Below, in pieces: positions 47,330 through 56,969 of a stretch of DNA of 64,000 bases. This DNA is from Excoecaria cochinchinensis (taxonomy: Eukaryota; Streptophyta; Magnoliopsida; Malpighiales; Euphorbiaceae). The notes under the pieces were generated by a model. It was not told where the DNA came from. It searched no databases and saw only the letters and a program-made list of their open reading frames with translations. The position numbers were made by a program, and so were the translations under genes. Positions within the stretch are counted from its first letter, which is position 1; each line of letters opens with the position of its first letter. The stretch covers positions 6,072,501 to 6,136,500 of the forward strand of contig CANTUQ010000081.1 of assembly GCA_947683425.1 (NCBI GenBank), given 5' to 3'.

Positions 47330-48298
47330 GTGGAAGATGTCGAAGTTTTGGGAGCGAGGTGATCTGTTTCAGCAGAGCCAACACATCTAGGAGAGAGTTT
47401 TGGAGTAGAGGGTTGTACTTTTGCTTATGTAATAATTAGTATTTTTGTGCTGAGAACTCCTGAATGTAAACTCTACTTTTTAGTAGGACTCTATCATCAG
47501 ATATGTATATGATCATCTGCGCTTTTGCACTTTTGTACTTTTATATGTAAAGACTGTTTAGAGTAAATAAAATATTGTACATTTGTATTCAGCCTCAGTA
47601 TTTTGTCTGTTTGAATTTTGTTATAGTTTAATTTTTATTCTACCTCGTTTGAATGAATGTTTGTGATCATTACTGCTTTGTTTGAGGTCTTGCGTAACAA
47701 CTCTCATCTATCAAGGTCCTTCTTCCTCTTTAAGGGATGAAGCTCCCTACGTATAGGTGAGGGGTGTTACACTTAGAGTTAAAAATAAATTATGAGTATT
47801 TCTGGGACATTTGTAGGAAATGATGTTTCAGTTATAATCCAATTAGAATCAAGTCATTTGAAGATCTATAACTTGAATTATAGCCAAAATAGTCCCCAAA
47901 GCTCAATTTATTCCTAAAACATAATTTCTACTTCAAACATAATCATATCCAAATCAACTTAATTCTCACTATTCCTCACACATACTCAACTCAAATAAAC
48001 TCAATAACATCAACAATACCTTAATTAAAGTAATTAAATAAAATTCACATGAAATTCAATAAAATTTTCAACCCTTCTTCTTAGCTTGCTTCAAGCTCAA
48101 ATACCTCTTATTTCTTCTACTTTCTCCTTGTCTTTAGCTCCACTTGGTTTCTCCACTACAAATCAATTAAAAGCCATCATTTACACATTAAGCTCTTGGC
48201 CTATAGCTTTCCAAAGTCCATGATTAGAAGGAGAAGAAACTAACAATTACTTACCTATATAGCTTGCACAGCTACAAAATTTCAACTAGCCAATTTGA

Positions 48299-48520
48299 GT
48301 GATAACTTAAGCATTCATTAATGGAGGATTTAAGAGTTTAAAGGACGAAAAAATAGATGGAGAGGTCAGGAGGAAAGGGATGGATTTTTGGGCCCCATTC
48401 GCTTTAAGTGACAACTTAAGCATCCATTAATGGAGGATTTAGGAGTTTAAAGGAAGAAGAAATGGATGGAGAGGTAAGGAGGAAAGGGACGGATTTTTGG
48501 TCCCCATCCACTGCCCCACA
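48299..48520. repeat. 109-bp tandem duplication in V6
   Basis: Two adjacent copies beginning GTGATAACTTAAGCATTC and GTGACAACTTAAGCATCC, with few differences; a local duplication inside the LTR. Confidence 0.85.
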
Positions 48521-48695
48521 TGACTTTTAAAGTCATGGTTATCCACCTTTTTCCCACTTTAATTCCAAACCACATATTTGCCACTCAATTCTTAATCTCT
48601 CTTTACTCCTTTCATTCCCTCTAAATCTTATAATAACCTCTTAATTAACTTAACTCACACATTTGTGTATTAATTAATGTCCCAATTAGGAAAGT

Positions 48696-48868
48696 TTATG
48701 CTATGACTATAGAAAAAGCCAAGAGAGATCAAGAGGACATACCTGGTATGAGTTGGAGTTATAGATACATTTGTTTGAGTTAGTGTTTTGCATGATGTTT
48801 GATAGTTAGGGCCATAACATATGGGACTAGAGAATTTTGCGAATGAAATTCCTTAAGTGAGGGAGAGT
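48696..48868 (+). mobile_element. V-lineage internal 3' end with polypurine tract
   Basis: A short remnant before LTR V8: GAGAATTTTGCGAATGAAATT...CCTTAAGTGAGGGAGAGT. It is the same 3' signature as at 8712-8745. The rest of this element's internal region is lost. Confidence 0.7.
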
Positions 48869-49929
48869 TGTAACACCCCGAAAATCACTCTAGTAGTATT
48901 GAGTGTTATTAGTGTAATTATATGTGTGTTAATTAGGGTTTACAGATTTGGACCTAATGGAAAATGTGAAACTAGGGACTTAATTGAAAGAAAATAAAGT
49001 ATAGTAGTGATTAAAAGGTAATAATGCATGATTAGTGTTAAGTGATGGATGAATTAGGTTAACTAAGTGAACTTAATTAGGTCTAATTAAGAGTTAGTGG
49101 AAGCCATGTGGGTGTATGTGAGCCGGCCACCTAGCTTGAGAGGGATGGGAATTTGACAACTCCTTCTTACATGCACATATAAGGGTTTAGATGAGAGAGA
49201 ATGGGAAAATTCTGTCATTTTGGTTTTTTCCTTTTTTTATTCTTTAACTCTTCACCCGTCTCCCTCTTTCTCGTGTTCTTCAAATTGCCATGGATTTCTA
49301 AGAACTTAGTAGCATTAGTTAAGAAGATTAACTACTCAGCTAGAAAGGTATGTCTTAGTATAGAGTTTATCTTCTTCATCTCCATCTATTTCAGATTTGG
49401 ATTTTAAGTTATGAGTAGAATCTAATGGAATTGTACATGTGTTGTATGTGCATGTGAGTTGAAGAGCCAAGTAGAGCTGCCAAGGGTAAAGAGAAGGTGG
49501 TATAGAAAGAAAGGAAGGAGTGCTCCAAGAGGTTAGGGATTGAGTGTGTATTGATATGTTTTGATGTGTTAAATTATATGCTTATGGTGTGTATATGGTT
49601 AATAGATTTGATTTGGATAGTGAATCAGTGTAAATTGAGTATTCAAATGGAATAGTGATATTGATATGTAGTGGATAGTAGATGCTATGGTCATACCAAA
49701 GTTGGTGTAGTGTGATTTTGATGTCTTGCTTGATTGTTTATGTTAATTTGTATAGTGAGTTTAGAAAGATGCATGTAAGAGTTTAATTGTGTATTATGGC
49801 ATGTGAAGTGATGTGGTAAAGTGTGCTTGAGTTGTGAGTGAGTTAGTCAAAAGATAGTGAATGTAAGAATGCAAAGTGTGTATATAGCACAGCTGTGTCT
49901 TGGTAAAATACAGCTGTGTATTGGCAATT

Positions 49930-50200
49930 TTATATGGGTCAAGGTCACAACCAGATTGGTTGTCACCGTGAGGCATGCAAATGTTGCATTCTGTTTGGAT
50001 AGAAATGGTATGTCACAGTGATAATGAATCTGGTTGCCACTGTGAGATACCCCAGTTTGCATTCTGTCTAGGAATTATTTCGTATGTCACGGTCACAACC
50101 AGATTGGTTGTCACAATGAGGTATGAAATTATGCATTCTATTTTGAGAATTGGTGTATGTCACGGTCACAACCAGATTGGTTATCACTGTGAGGTACTTC
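49930..50200. repeat. Inverted-repeat cluster of V8 (TCACGGTCACAACCA type)
   Basis: Four hairpin units of the form GTCACGGTCACAACCA-GAT-TGGTTGTCACCGTGA spaced by 40-60 bases containing TGCATTCTRTTT. They take the place of the GC palindromes of V4 and V7, about 1.1 kb from the LTR start. Confidence 0.8.
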
Positions 50201-50487
50201 AACATTGTTTTCTTTTCTAAAACATCATGAGATTTTGGGAAGCATGAGAAAGCATAACTAAGGTTGATTACATCACTATGTGAGATTATTAATATGTGAT
50301 GAGTATCTACTTATGCAATTGAATCTTAATATGTGAATAATACGATTCGAATAAATAATACTATGGGAATGAGTCACATTATGATATAACAACTATTACT
50401 ATGTATTACTATATGATTGAGTATTATGCAATGCCATGAGAATAAATGCATAATGACTGAATAAACTAATAAACCTATAGTCGAGTC

Positions 50488-50641
50488 GTGGATAAATAAG
50501 CATGCTTATGAAGGGCTAGTGAATTGCGGCTGCTAGTGTGACACCGACGGGTGTCTAGTGATCGATACCGACGGGTATCTAAAGATAAAGAGTTTGAGAC
50601 TTCGGCCTCCAGTGATTAATATTTATTGTACCCGTATCCAC
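50488..50641 (+). repeat. Hairpin-string module, V8
   Basis: GTGGATA (50488) / TATCCAC (50635) enclose TAAGCATGCTTA, GACACC-GACG-GGTGTC, GATACC-GACG-GGTATC and GAGAC-TTCG-GCCTC. The shortest of the set and the easiest to see by eye. Confidence 0.8.
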
Positions 50642-51037
50642 CTCTAAGACGATTCAGGCTAACAATGACAAATATGTGGGTGTGATTGATAATGATGTGG
50701 TGTTAAAAAATGTTTGTGTTTCATATATATATTGATAATATTGTTCCTATTGATCATGTAATGTCAATGCCATGCTAAGTGAGCTAGTGATATTGATAAT
50801 GAAGCCTTTCGCTTGCATATTGTAGCGGTTATTGAGCATGGTATGTGATTATTGACTTACAGCGGTTTATAGTTATTGTAACCTTCTAGCTTAACATGTA
50901 CTAATGGATATTGGCATGCTAAAGCAATATCAACTTGGTGATTGTTACATGAAGTGGTACATGGGTTAAGCATGTTCCCTTTTTGTTTATTGTATGGTGT
51001 CTTGTGAATGTTTATATTGGTATTTGTTTATCTACAT

Positions 51038-51086
51038 CCCCACTAAGCGTTATCGCTTAGCACGGGTGCTTGTGTCCCGTGTAAGT
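51038..51086 (+). promoter_or_regulatory. Conserved double hairpin, V8
   Basis: CCCCACTAAGCG-TTAT-CGCTTAG and then CACGGG-TGCTTGTGT-CCCGTG. The expected CAG|GT is TAAG|TT here, so the acceptor may be lost. Confidence 0.55.
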
Positions 51087-52599
51087 TGTGAATTGGAATC
51101 ATATTTTTGAAGGAAGTTCTGAAGGCCACCCTAGCTTGGAGCGTGAAGTGTCATTTTGAGTGTAATGATTTTGTAGAGTTAAAGCTCCATTTTTGTAATA
51201 ACTATTCTTTTTGTAATCTGTATAGTTATATGTAAGTTAAGAAGTGAAATCTGTAACTTATAATGTGAGAACTAAAATGAACTAGTAATCGTGTATGAGC
51301 TTGTGGTAGTGTATGGCTTATAGTCCTTAGTATATGCCAATAGTGATAGTGATATTAAGTAATGTTATTGAATATGGAAATTGTATGCATAATGCCATGT
51401 AGCGCTCCCTTGTCCTCCAAAGGGGCATTGGGGCGTTACATGCACACTTAAAAGAATAATATTAAAGATGGAGATTTTATTTGGATGACAAAACTAGGAC
51501 ATTGGTCCTATTTTATTGAGGGGAAACCTCATTTATTTGTAGAAATTTTTTTGGGTCGCTTTAATGTTAGCAATCGTGAGAATGGCATTTATGATGAATA
51601 GGAACTAAGAAAAATAAACTAATGGCAAAAAATAGGGTATAAGAAATGAACTGATTTGTCCTCCTCGAATCATCCCAGTTAGTTCCCTTTTTTGGCATCC
51701 TATATTTAACAAAATAAAGAAACTCACAAAAATACAAATAACCCGTTAGCAGAATAATAAAATAAAATAATCATAAAAGGAAATATCAGAAATAAAATAA
51801 ATAATTAGAGTAATAATAAAAGTGAAAATGAATTGCTTAAAATGCCTAGAAATTAAGAATTAAGAAGGGAATGAAAATAACCAATAAAAGGGAAGGAAAG
51901 AGGCCCAGGGACGGCCAGATTGCCCGAGCAACAGCAATTCCTGGGATGACGGATGGGCAGATGGAGTTCCTCGCAACGGCCCATCGCTTTCTTGAGCGAA
52001 GGCCGTCGGTCATCTCCAGACCTCTAAAAAATAGGAAAAAACAACTAAAATCCAAGATTTCACATCTTTAATTCATTTTTCGTGCAATAAATTACCAATA
52101 AAACAAATGAAGTGATAAAAATGGGTTAATTGAAATAAATTAATTCGTGTTATGAAATGGCTAGTCCAGAATGTTTACACTCGGAATGTTAATTTTCGGA
52201 AAGTGAATGTCACGTGATTCTCCCTTGAATTCTACAAGAATATGTTGGCCAATGAAAATTGTTAAAGTCAATTTCATTTGCAAAAATTATTCTTTACAAA
52301 TAAATTGGAATTTTGGGAAGATAAATCAAGAGAAAAGAATTTATTTCCCTTTCTTGATTTCTCTTTTATCTTTTGTAAGTAATTTCAAATCTGAGAAGGA
52401 TAGACTGAGGAAATAAAATTTTTTTCACTTTCTCAAGTTCTTCCTAATTCCTTTCTTGAAGAGTTAAAAAAATTGATATGAAAAGAAAACCTTTGTTTAT
52501 GAAAATCCCCAATCTCAAAATTGCAAACCCCTTTACCTCAATACTCAACCTGCTATTTATAAGCTAACTGAAAATAAGATAAAAAATTTAAATCTTTTT

Positions 52600-52885
52600 A
52601 AAATTCAAATTATCATTAGAGATAGATATCAAATCTATTTGAATTCAAATTATATTTTAGAAGATAAAATGAAATCTTTTAAAATTTGAATCAGGTATTA
52701 GAAGAAAAAATCAAATCTTTTTGAATTCAAATTAGATATGGAGATAAAATAAAATTTTTTTGAATTCAAATTAGATCTGGAGATAAAATCAATTTTTTTT
52801 TTTCAATTCAAATTAAATTTGGAGATAAAATCAAATATTTCTCAATTCAAATTAGATTTTATAAGATAAAATCAAATCTTTGATA
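52600..52885. repeat. ~40-50 bp AT-rich tandem repeat in T3 LTR
   Basis: Five to six degenerate units with AATTCAAATTAGATWTGGAG and ATAAAATCAAAT. The rest of the spacer is plain AT-rich LTR. Confidence 0.75.
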
Positions 52886-52914
52886 TTTATCTTAAGGATA
52901 AACATTAAGAAAAT

Positions 52915-53175
52915 GCCCACAGGACCTGACTGACTGGTGCCCCTCGGCCCATCGACGGGTGTCGGTCACGGTGGTACCCTAGACTTTTGAGAGGTGGGCA
53001 CCCATGCGAGGGACAGACATGAGTGGCGAGAGCCGCTCGTGCGAGTAACAGGTGCCCTCAAGCGCGAGCGATGGGTGCCGCTCGCGTGAGGGACAGGCAC
53101 CCTCAAGAGCGAGCAATGGGTGCCACTCACGCGAGGTATAGGTGCCCCTCAAGCCCAAGCGATGGGCATTGCTTA
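52915..53175. repeat. GC-rich patch in T3 U3
   Basis: Repeated phrases GAGCGATGGGTGCC, CTCGCGTGAGGGACAGG and CACCCTCAAG, about 55-65 bases apart, in tandem. It corresponds in position to the U3 palindrome patches of T1 and T2, but here direct repeats dominate. Confidence 0.7.
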
Positions 53176-53398
53176 TAGATTTACGGGCATCAATCACCGA
53201 ACAAAAGCAAAACCTAAAACAAAAAGGCCCTTTCCAAAGGAAAAGAGAATTTTTAAGGATTTTCAGTCACCAATATCCCTAAAATTTCCGAATTTTAAGG
53301 GTGACAGCTTACAACTTCACTCTTTTACCTGTGGAATAAGTAATGATGTCTTCATTGGGTAACTCTGATCTGGGCTACCTTGGGACCTGGTGTCTACA

Positions 53399-54300
53399 GT
53401 TGCCCCCAATTTTGGGGAAATTAGTACATTAGTGTATAAATGAGACAAAATTCAGAGAAGAAGGGAAGGAGCGCGTACCTGAGGTAGTCCTTACCTTTTG
53501 CAATGTTGAAGATCATGGATGGTGGCTTCTGATTGTCGCCACTAAGTCAATCTAAAGACTTCGGTCTGAAGACTTCTGTTAATCTTTCCAGGCATATGAT
53601 TGTCGCCTCCGGGACTTTGGCATATGACTGTCGCCGTTGAGTTGCAAGCATATTCCACTACAACTCATTGATATACTGCAATTGTTTTGCTAACCACCAT
53701 CGAGTCTGCATGGCAAATGATTGTCGTTATCGAGTTGTGAGCATATTCTACTACAACTCACTAGATATACTGCAGCTATTTTGTTGACCACTATCGGGTC
53801 GGCATGGCATATGCTTTCTAACTACCATTGGGTCTGCATGGCATATGGCTGTCGCTACTGAGTTGTGAGCATATTCTACTACAACTTGTTGGATATACTG
53901 CAGCTAGTTTGCTGACCACCATCGGGTCTGCATGGCATATAATCATCGTTGTTGAATTGTGAGCATATTCTACTGCAACTCATTTGATATACTGCAGCTA
54001 GTTTGCTGACCACCATCGAGTCTATATGGCATTTGATTGATAACCACCATTGGGTATGCATGGCATGTGCTTGCTAACCTCCATTGGTGTAAGTATGGCA
54101 TATTCTTGCTAACCACCATCGGGTATGCATGGCATATGATTGTCACCATCGAGTTATCTTGCTAACCACCATCGAGTCAATACAACATATGATTGTCGCC
54201 ACTGAGCTCATTCTGCAGAAGATTTTCCTCTGATGCAGCTTGTTATTAACACTGTTGAGCTATGAATTCAACTTTTGTGTCGTGGCATAGACTGTTGGGA
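53399..54300 (-). repeat. T3 internal 3' region with 34-bp-based array
   Basis: The minus-strand 3' untranslated region begins with the polypurine tract (reverse of CCCCCAATTTTGGGG, 53403-53417). From 53600 to 54170 there is a tandem array with a 94/128-bp alternation. The 34-bp difference equals a sub-unit, CTTGCTAACCACCATCGGG plus TATGCATGGCATATG, that also stands alone in three copies at 54035-54140. Its reverse complement shares CGATGGTGGTTAGCA with the 35-bp array of T2. Confidence 0.8.
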
Positions 54301-54589
54301 TGTGCTTCCTGTAATTTCAAAAGATCTTGTTAATTTATTGTATTAACTAAATCCTTTTAAAGCGTAAGTTCTACGTTTTTTTTTCTCTTATTGTTATTTA
54401 TCATTTATCTTTCTTGTTCTTTACTTTCCTTATTTTCTTTTATTTTATTATTTTGATGCGTCAAATGTTTTAAGGCAGAAAATAAAATTTTAACAAGAAT
54501 AAACATATCACTAAAATGAAATCAAATTTTAACAAAATGTAAATTTCACTAAGTAAAATGCAAAGTTTGTACATTAATGAATACATATA
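54301..54589. other. AT-rich spacer in T3
   Basis: T-rich followed by A-rich sequence. I see no ORF, repeat or signal in it. Confidence 0.6.
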
Positions 54590-56160
54590 CAAAATCTCCC
54601 TGAATTTGCAGTACATGAGGGAGTAATTTGAAGGCTCCTCTGGGTCCTCAACATAGTTGGATAAATGGATCGTCTGAGTGCTAGATGAAGACAGCCCTGC
54701 CCCAGAGGTTGATGGCCTGACTCTAGATGAGAAGGGCTTATCCTTGAATGCTGATAGTCCCGCTATAGAGGAAGAGGGCTGATCCCTAGATGAAGACGGT
54801 CTGGCCCCAATGGCTAGCTGTAGAGGGATGACAACCGCTGGTGGAGATCGTGGTGCTGTCGAAGGCTCTACTCGAGGAGCCCACTGAAACTGGACCCGGG
54901 CGTACCCCTCTAGGAAAGGCTAAGTACATGTCTTGAAGAAACCCAAGACCTCACTGATCACCCTGGCTAACACTATGAAAGCTTGAGTCTACTCCAAGCT
55001 CTGGCGCCTGGAGGCATCTCTGATCCCAGTCAGCCTGGTCTTCATCTGCTCTCTTAGCTCCCCGATGGACCAAGATAAAGTCCGTATAAAAGCCTCCAAC
55101 ACCTCCTCCCGGAATAAGAGAGAAGTGATCGACTCATCAATCCTCTAACCCGACACTGCTTATGAAGCGCTCAGCCGATGCCTCAGTTCCTCTAAGAGCC
55201 TCTCTTGCCTGTCCAGGCGCTCACCTAGCACCCTATCTCTCTCCTCCATCCGTCATTCCATGGTGGCAAGGGCAGTAGTAAATGCTAAAATAATGTCCTA
55301 CTATGCTAGCTGAGAAGGTGGCAGTGAACTAGGCCTCGATGGCTTTGCCTGAGGCTCTGGTGGTGTAGGAGCAGTGGACGTAGATGCCCCCGGGTGCCTA
55401 AGCCGGCTATACGGATGGAACCTCCTGGCCTTGCGAGCTGTAGAGCGCTGTACCTGTGGTGGCATGAGACTCTAAGCTCGCTCGGATGCTGGAGTGCGTA
55501 ACAGATCATCCAAGTCTATGGCTAAATCCATGTTCGAAGGGGTATGAGGCTGCTCCTCCTCTGGCTAGGGATACTGTAGAGGATGCTCTCCTCCGGCTGG
55601 GGCTGCTGTGGAGGCTGTTGCTCCCCTTAGGGCTATTCTGGGACATCCTCGACTAGCTAGAGTGGAGGGAGGTGGAAAATTCATCTAGTCCTCGCCACTG
55701 TGAGCAATCTATACTCATTCGGATGATCCCATATCTGGACTACCATCCCCATCGTCTGGGCTGCAACCAAGTCAACATATATGTCCTCATCCAAAAGAGA
55801 CCCAAACACTGCCAGGGGAACTCTCAGGTGTATGAGCAACCTGGTGATGATGCCCCCAACGCATATAAAAGGGGCTGTCCCCTGTGCCAACCTCACCAGA
55901 TTAGCCAATATCTCATGGCTAATATTGAGGCGCTGGCCTGTCACCATCGCACACAAACTCCAGATCTCTGCACCATTGACCAACCCTGGGTTGATCGGTC
56001 GGCCCAAATAGGAACTGCAGAGGACCCTATGAGCATACCTCAGTGCCTGTGATGAGAGCGTAGTGCTCTTCACCGTATCATGGTCATACGGTGCTCCTGG
56101 CATGGTGATAGCCTCCCAGTGCTATCTCCTGATAGCTCTCGGTGGTATCACTACGTCTCA
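54590..56160 (-). pseudogene. Decayed T3 ORF, unknown function, coiled-coil part
   Basis: On the minus strand a long coding region in decay. The first part, 56103 to 55681 (140 residues after MPGAPYDHDTVKS), is open and has LGRPINPGLVNGAEIW and LNISHEILANLVRLAQ, a pattern that reminds me of the plant retrotransposon ORFs often annotated as putative plant transposon protein; this is a family resemblance, not a firm hit. Near 55680 a frame change is needed. The following frame contains MDLAIDLDDLLRTPASERA (55531 down) and ERLDRQERLLEELRHRL (about 55230 down), which looks like a coiled coil, and is crossed by several stops to about 54880. It may be the extra ORF that some Tat/Ogre elements carry besides gag-pol. 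No gag or pol of T3 is seen. Confidence 0.5.
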
Positions 56161-56185
56161 CTCATGTGGAAGTCCCATGGCTTGG

Positions 56186-56964
56186 GAATAGAAATAAAAA
56201 CCATACATAAAACGGAATATTCAATTTGAGAACATTGGTTCTCGCATGCATGCTTAAAAGAACAATATTAAAGATGGCGATTTTATTTGGATGGAAAAAT
56301 TAGGACATTGGTCCTATTTTGATAAGGGAAAACATCATTTTTTTGTAGAATTTTTTTGGGTTGCTTTTATGTTAGCGATCGTAAGAATGGCATTTATGAT
56401 GAATAGGAACTAAGAAAAATAAACTAATGGGGAAAATGGGGTATAAGAAATGAACCAATTTGTCATCCCCGAATCATCCTAGTTAGTTCCCTTTTTTGGC
56501 ATCCGATATTTGACAAAATAAAGAAACTCACGACAATACAAATAACCCATTAGTAGAATAAGAAATATCAGAAATTAAACAAATAATTGGAGTAGTAAGA
56601 AAAGTGAAAATGAATTGCTTAAAATTTATGGAAATCAAGAATTAAGAAGGGAATGAAAATAACCAAAAAAAAGGGAAGGAAAGTGGCACAAGGACGGCCA
56701 GACCACTCGAGCGATAGCCGTTCCTGGGGTGACCGACGAGCAGAAGGAGTTCCTCGCAGTGGCCCGTTGCTCGTTTGAGTGACGGCCGTCGGTGAGGCCT
56801 TCAACCCCGTCGATCAGCTCCAGACCTTAAAAAAATGGGAAAAAACAACTAAAATCAAAGATTTCACATTTTTATTTCATTTTTCAGGCAATAAATTACC
56901 AATAAAACAAATGAAGCAATAAAAATGGGTTAATTGAAATAAAGTAATTCGTCTTATGAAATGA
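56186..56964 (-). mobile_element. T3 5' LTR remnant
   Basis: Aligns with 51441-52170 of the T3 3' LTR (for example AAAGATGG-GATTTTATTTGGATG, and a GC patch at 56690-56830 like 51895-52025). The inner end, near 56186, is truncated and joins the decayed ORF without PBS. The other end is cut by A1. Confidence 0.75.
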
Positions 56965-56969
56965 CTAGT

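Larger units (their letters stand above)
45347..47771 (+). mobile_element. V7: solo LTR inserted in V6
   Basis: 2425 bp, beginning TGTAACACCCCG and ending GGGGTGTTACA, flanked by CTCAG (45342-45346) and CTTAG (47772-47776), a duplication with one change. Candidate donor CGG|GTGAGT at 45787, after a CT-rich leader (45690-45775). Palindromes 46385-46680, hairpin string 46813-47048, acceptor TTTCATCCGTGCAG|GT at 47327. The ORFs at 45575-45816 read the CT-rich leader and are not genes. Confidence 0.88.
42833..48695 (-). mobile_element. V6: truncated V LTR, interrupted by V7
   Basis: A minus-strand V LTR without clear termini on either side. Landmarks read on the minus strand: candidate donor ATAG|GTAAGT at 48254; palindrome words 44480-44520; hairpin string 43712-43943; conserved hairpin and acceptor CCCGTGTAG|GT at 43173. 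Without V7 the donor-acceptor span is about 2.65 kb. AT-rich elsewhere, with no ORF of interest. Confidence 0.7.
48869..51440 (+). mobile_element. V8: 3' LTR
   Basis: 2572 bp, beginning TGTAACACCCCG after the polypurine tract and ending GGGCGTTACA. TATAAGGG near 49178. Candidate donor AAAG|GTATGT at 49348. Inverted repeats 49930-50200, hairpin string 50488-50641, conserved hairpin 51038-51086, where the acceptor is weak (CCCGTGTAAG). It joins T3 LTR sequence at 51441. Confidence 0.85.
51441..53398 (-). mobile_element. T3 3' LTR, truncated
   Basis: Minus-strand Tat-like LTR. It ends on the plus strand with CCTGGTGTCTACA (reverse of TGTAGACACC) at 53398, next to the reverse of the polypurine tract. 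About 1 kb of its 3' end is missing at the junction with V8 (51440/51441). It contains CCAATGTCC-type phrases, a GC-rich patch (51895-52025), an AT-rich tandem region, and a second GC patch (52915-53175). Confidence 0.8.

Noticed and set aside
50488..50641. tRNA or other known structural RNA gene
   Set aside because: The hairpins do not fit a cloverleaf with a T-loop GTTC and D-arm, and the module varies between LTRs. It is reported as a new structure instead.
48869..51440. V LTRs as Helitrons or large MITEs because of their inverted ends
   Set aside because: V1 and V8 directly follow polypurine tracts and chromovirus-type 3' ends, and the others have 5-bp target duplications, as LTR retrotransposons do.
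55672..56052. 126-residue ORF on the plus strand
   Set aside because: The opposite-strand frame (55681-56103) has the better protein-like composition and lies in the direction of the T3 element.
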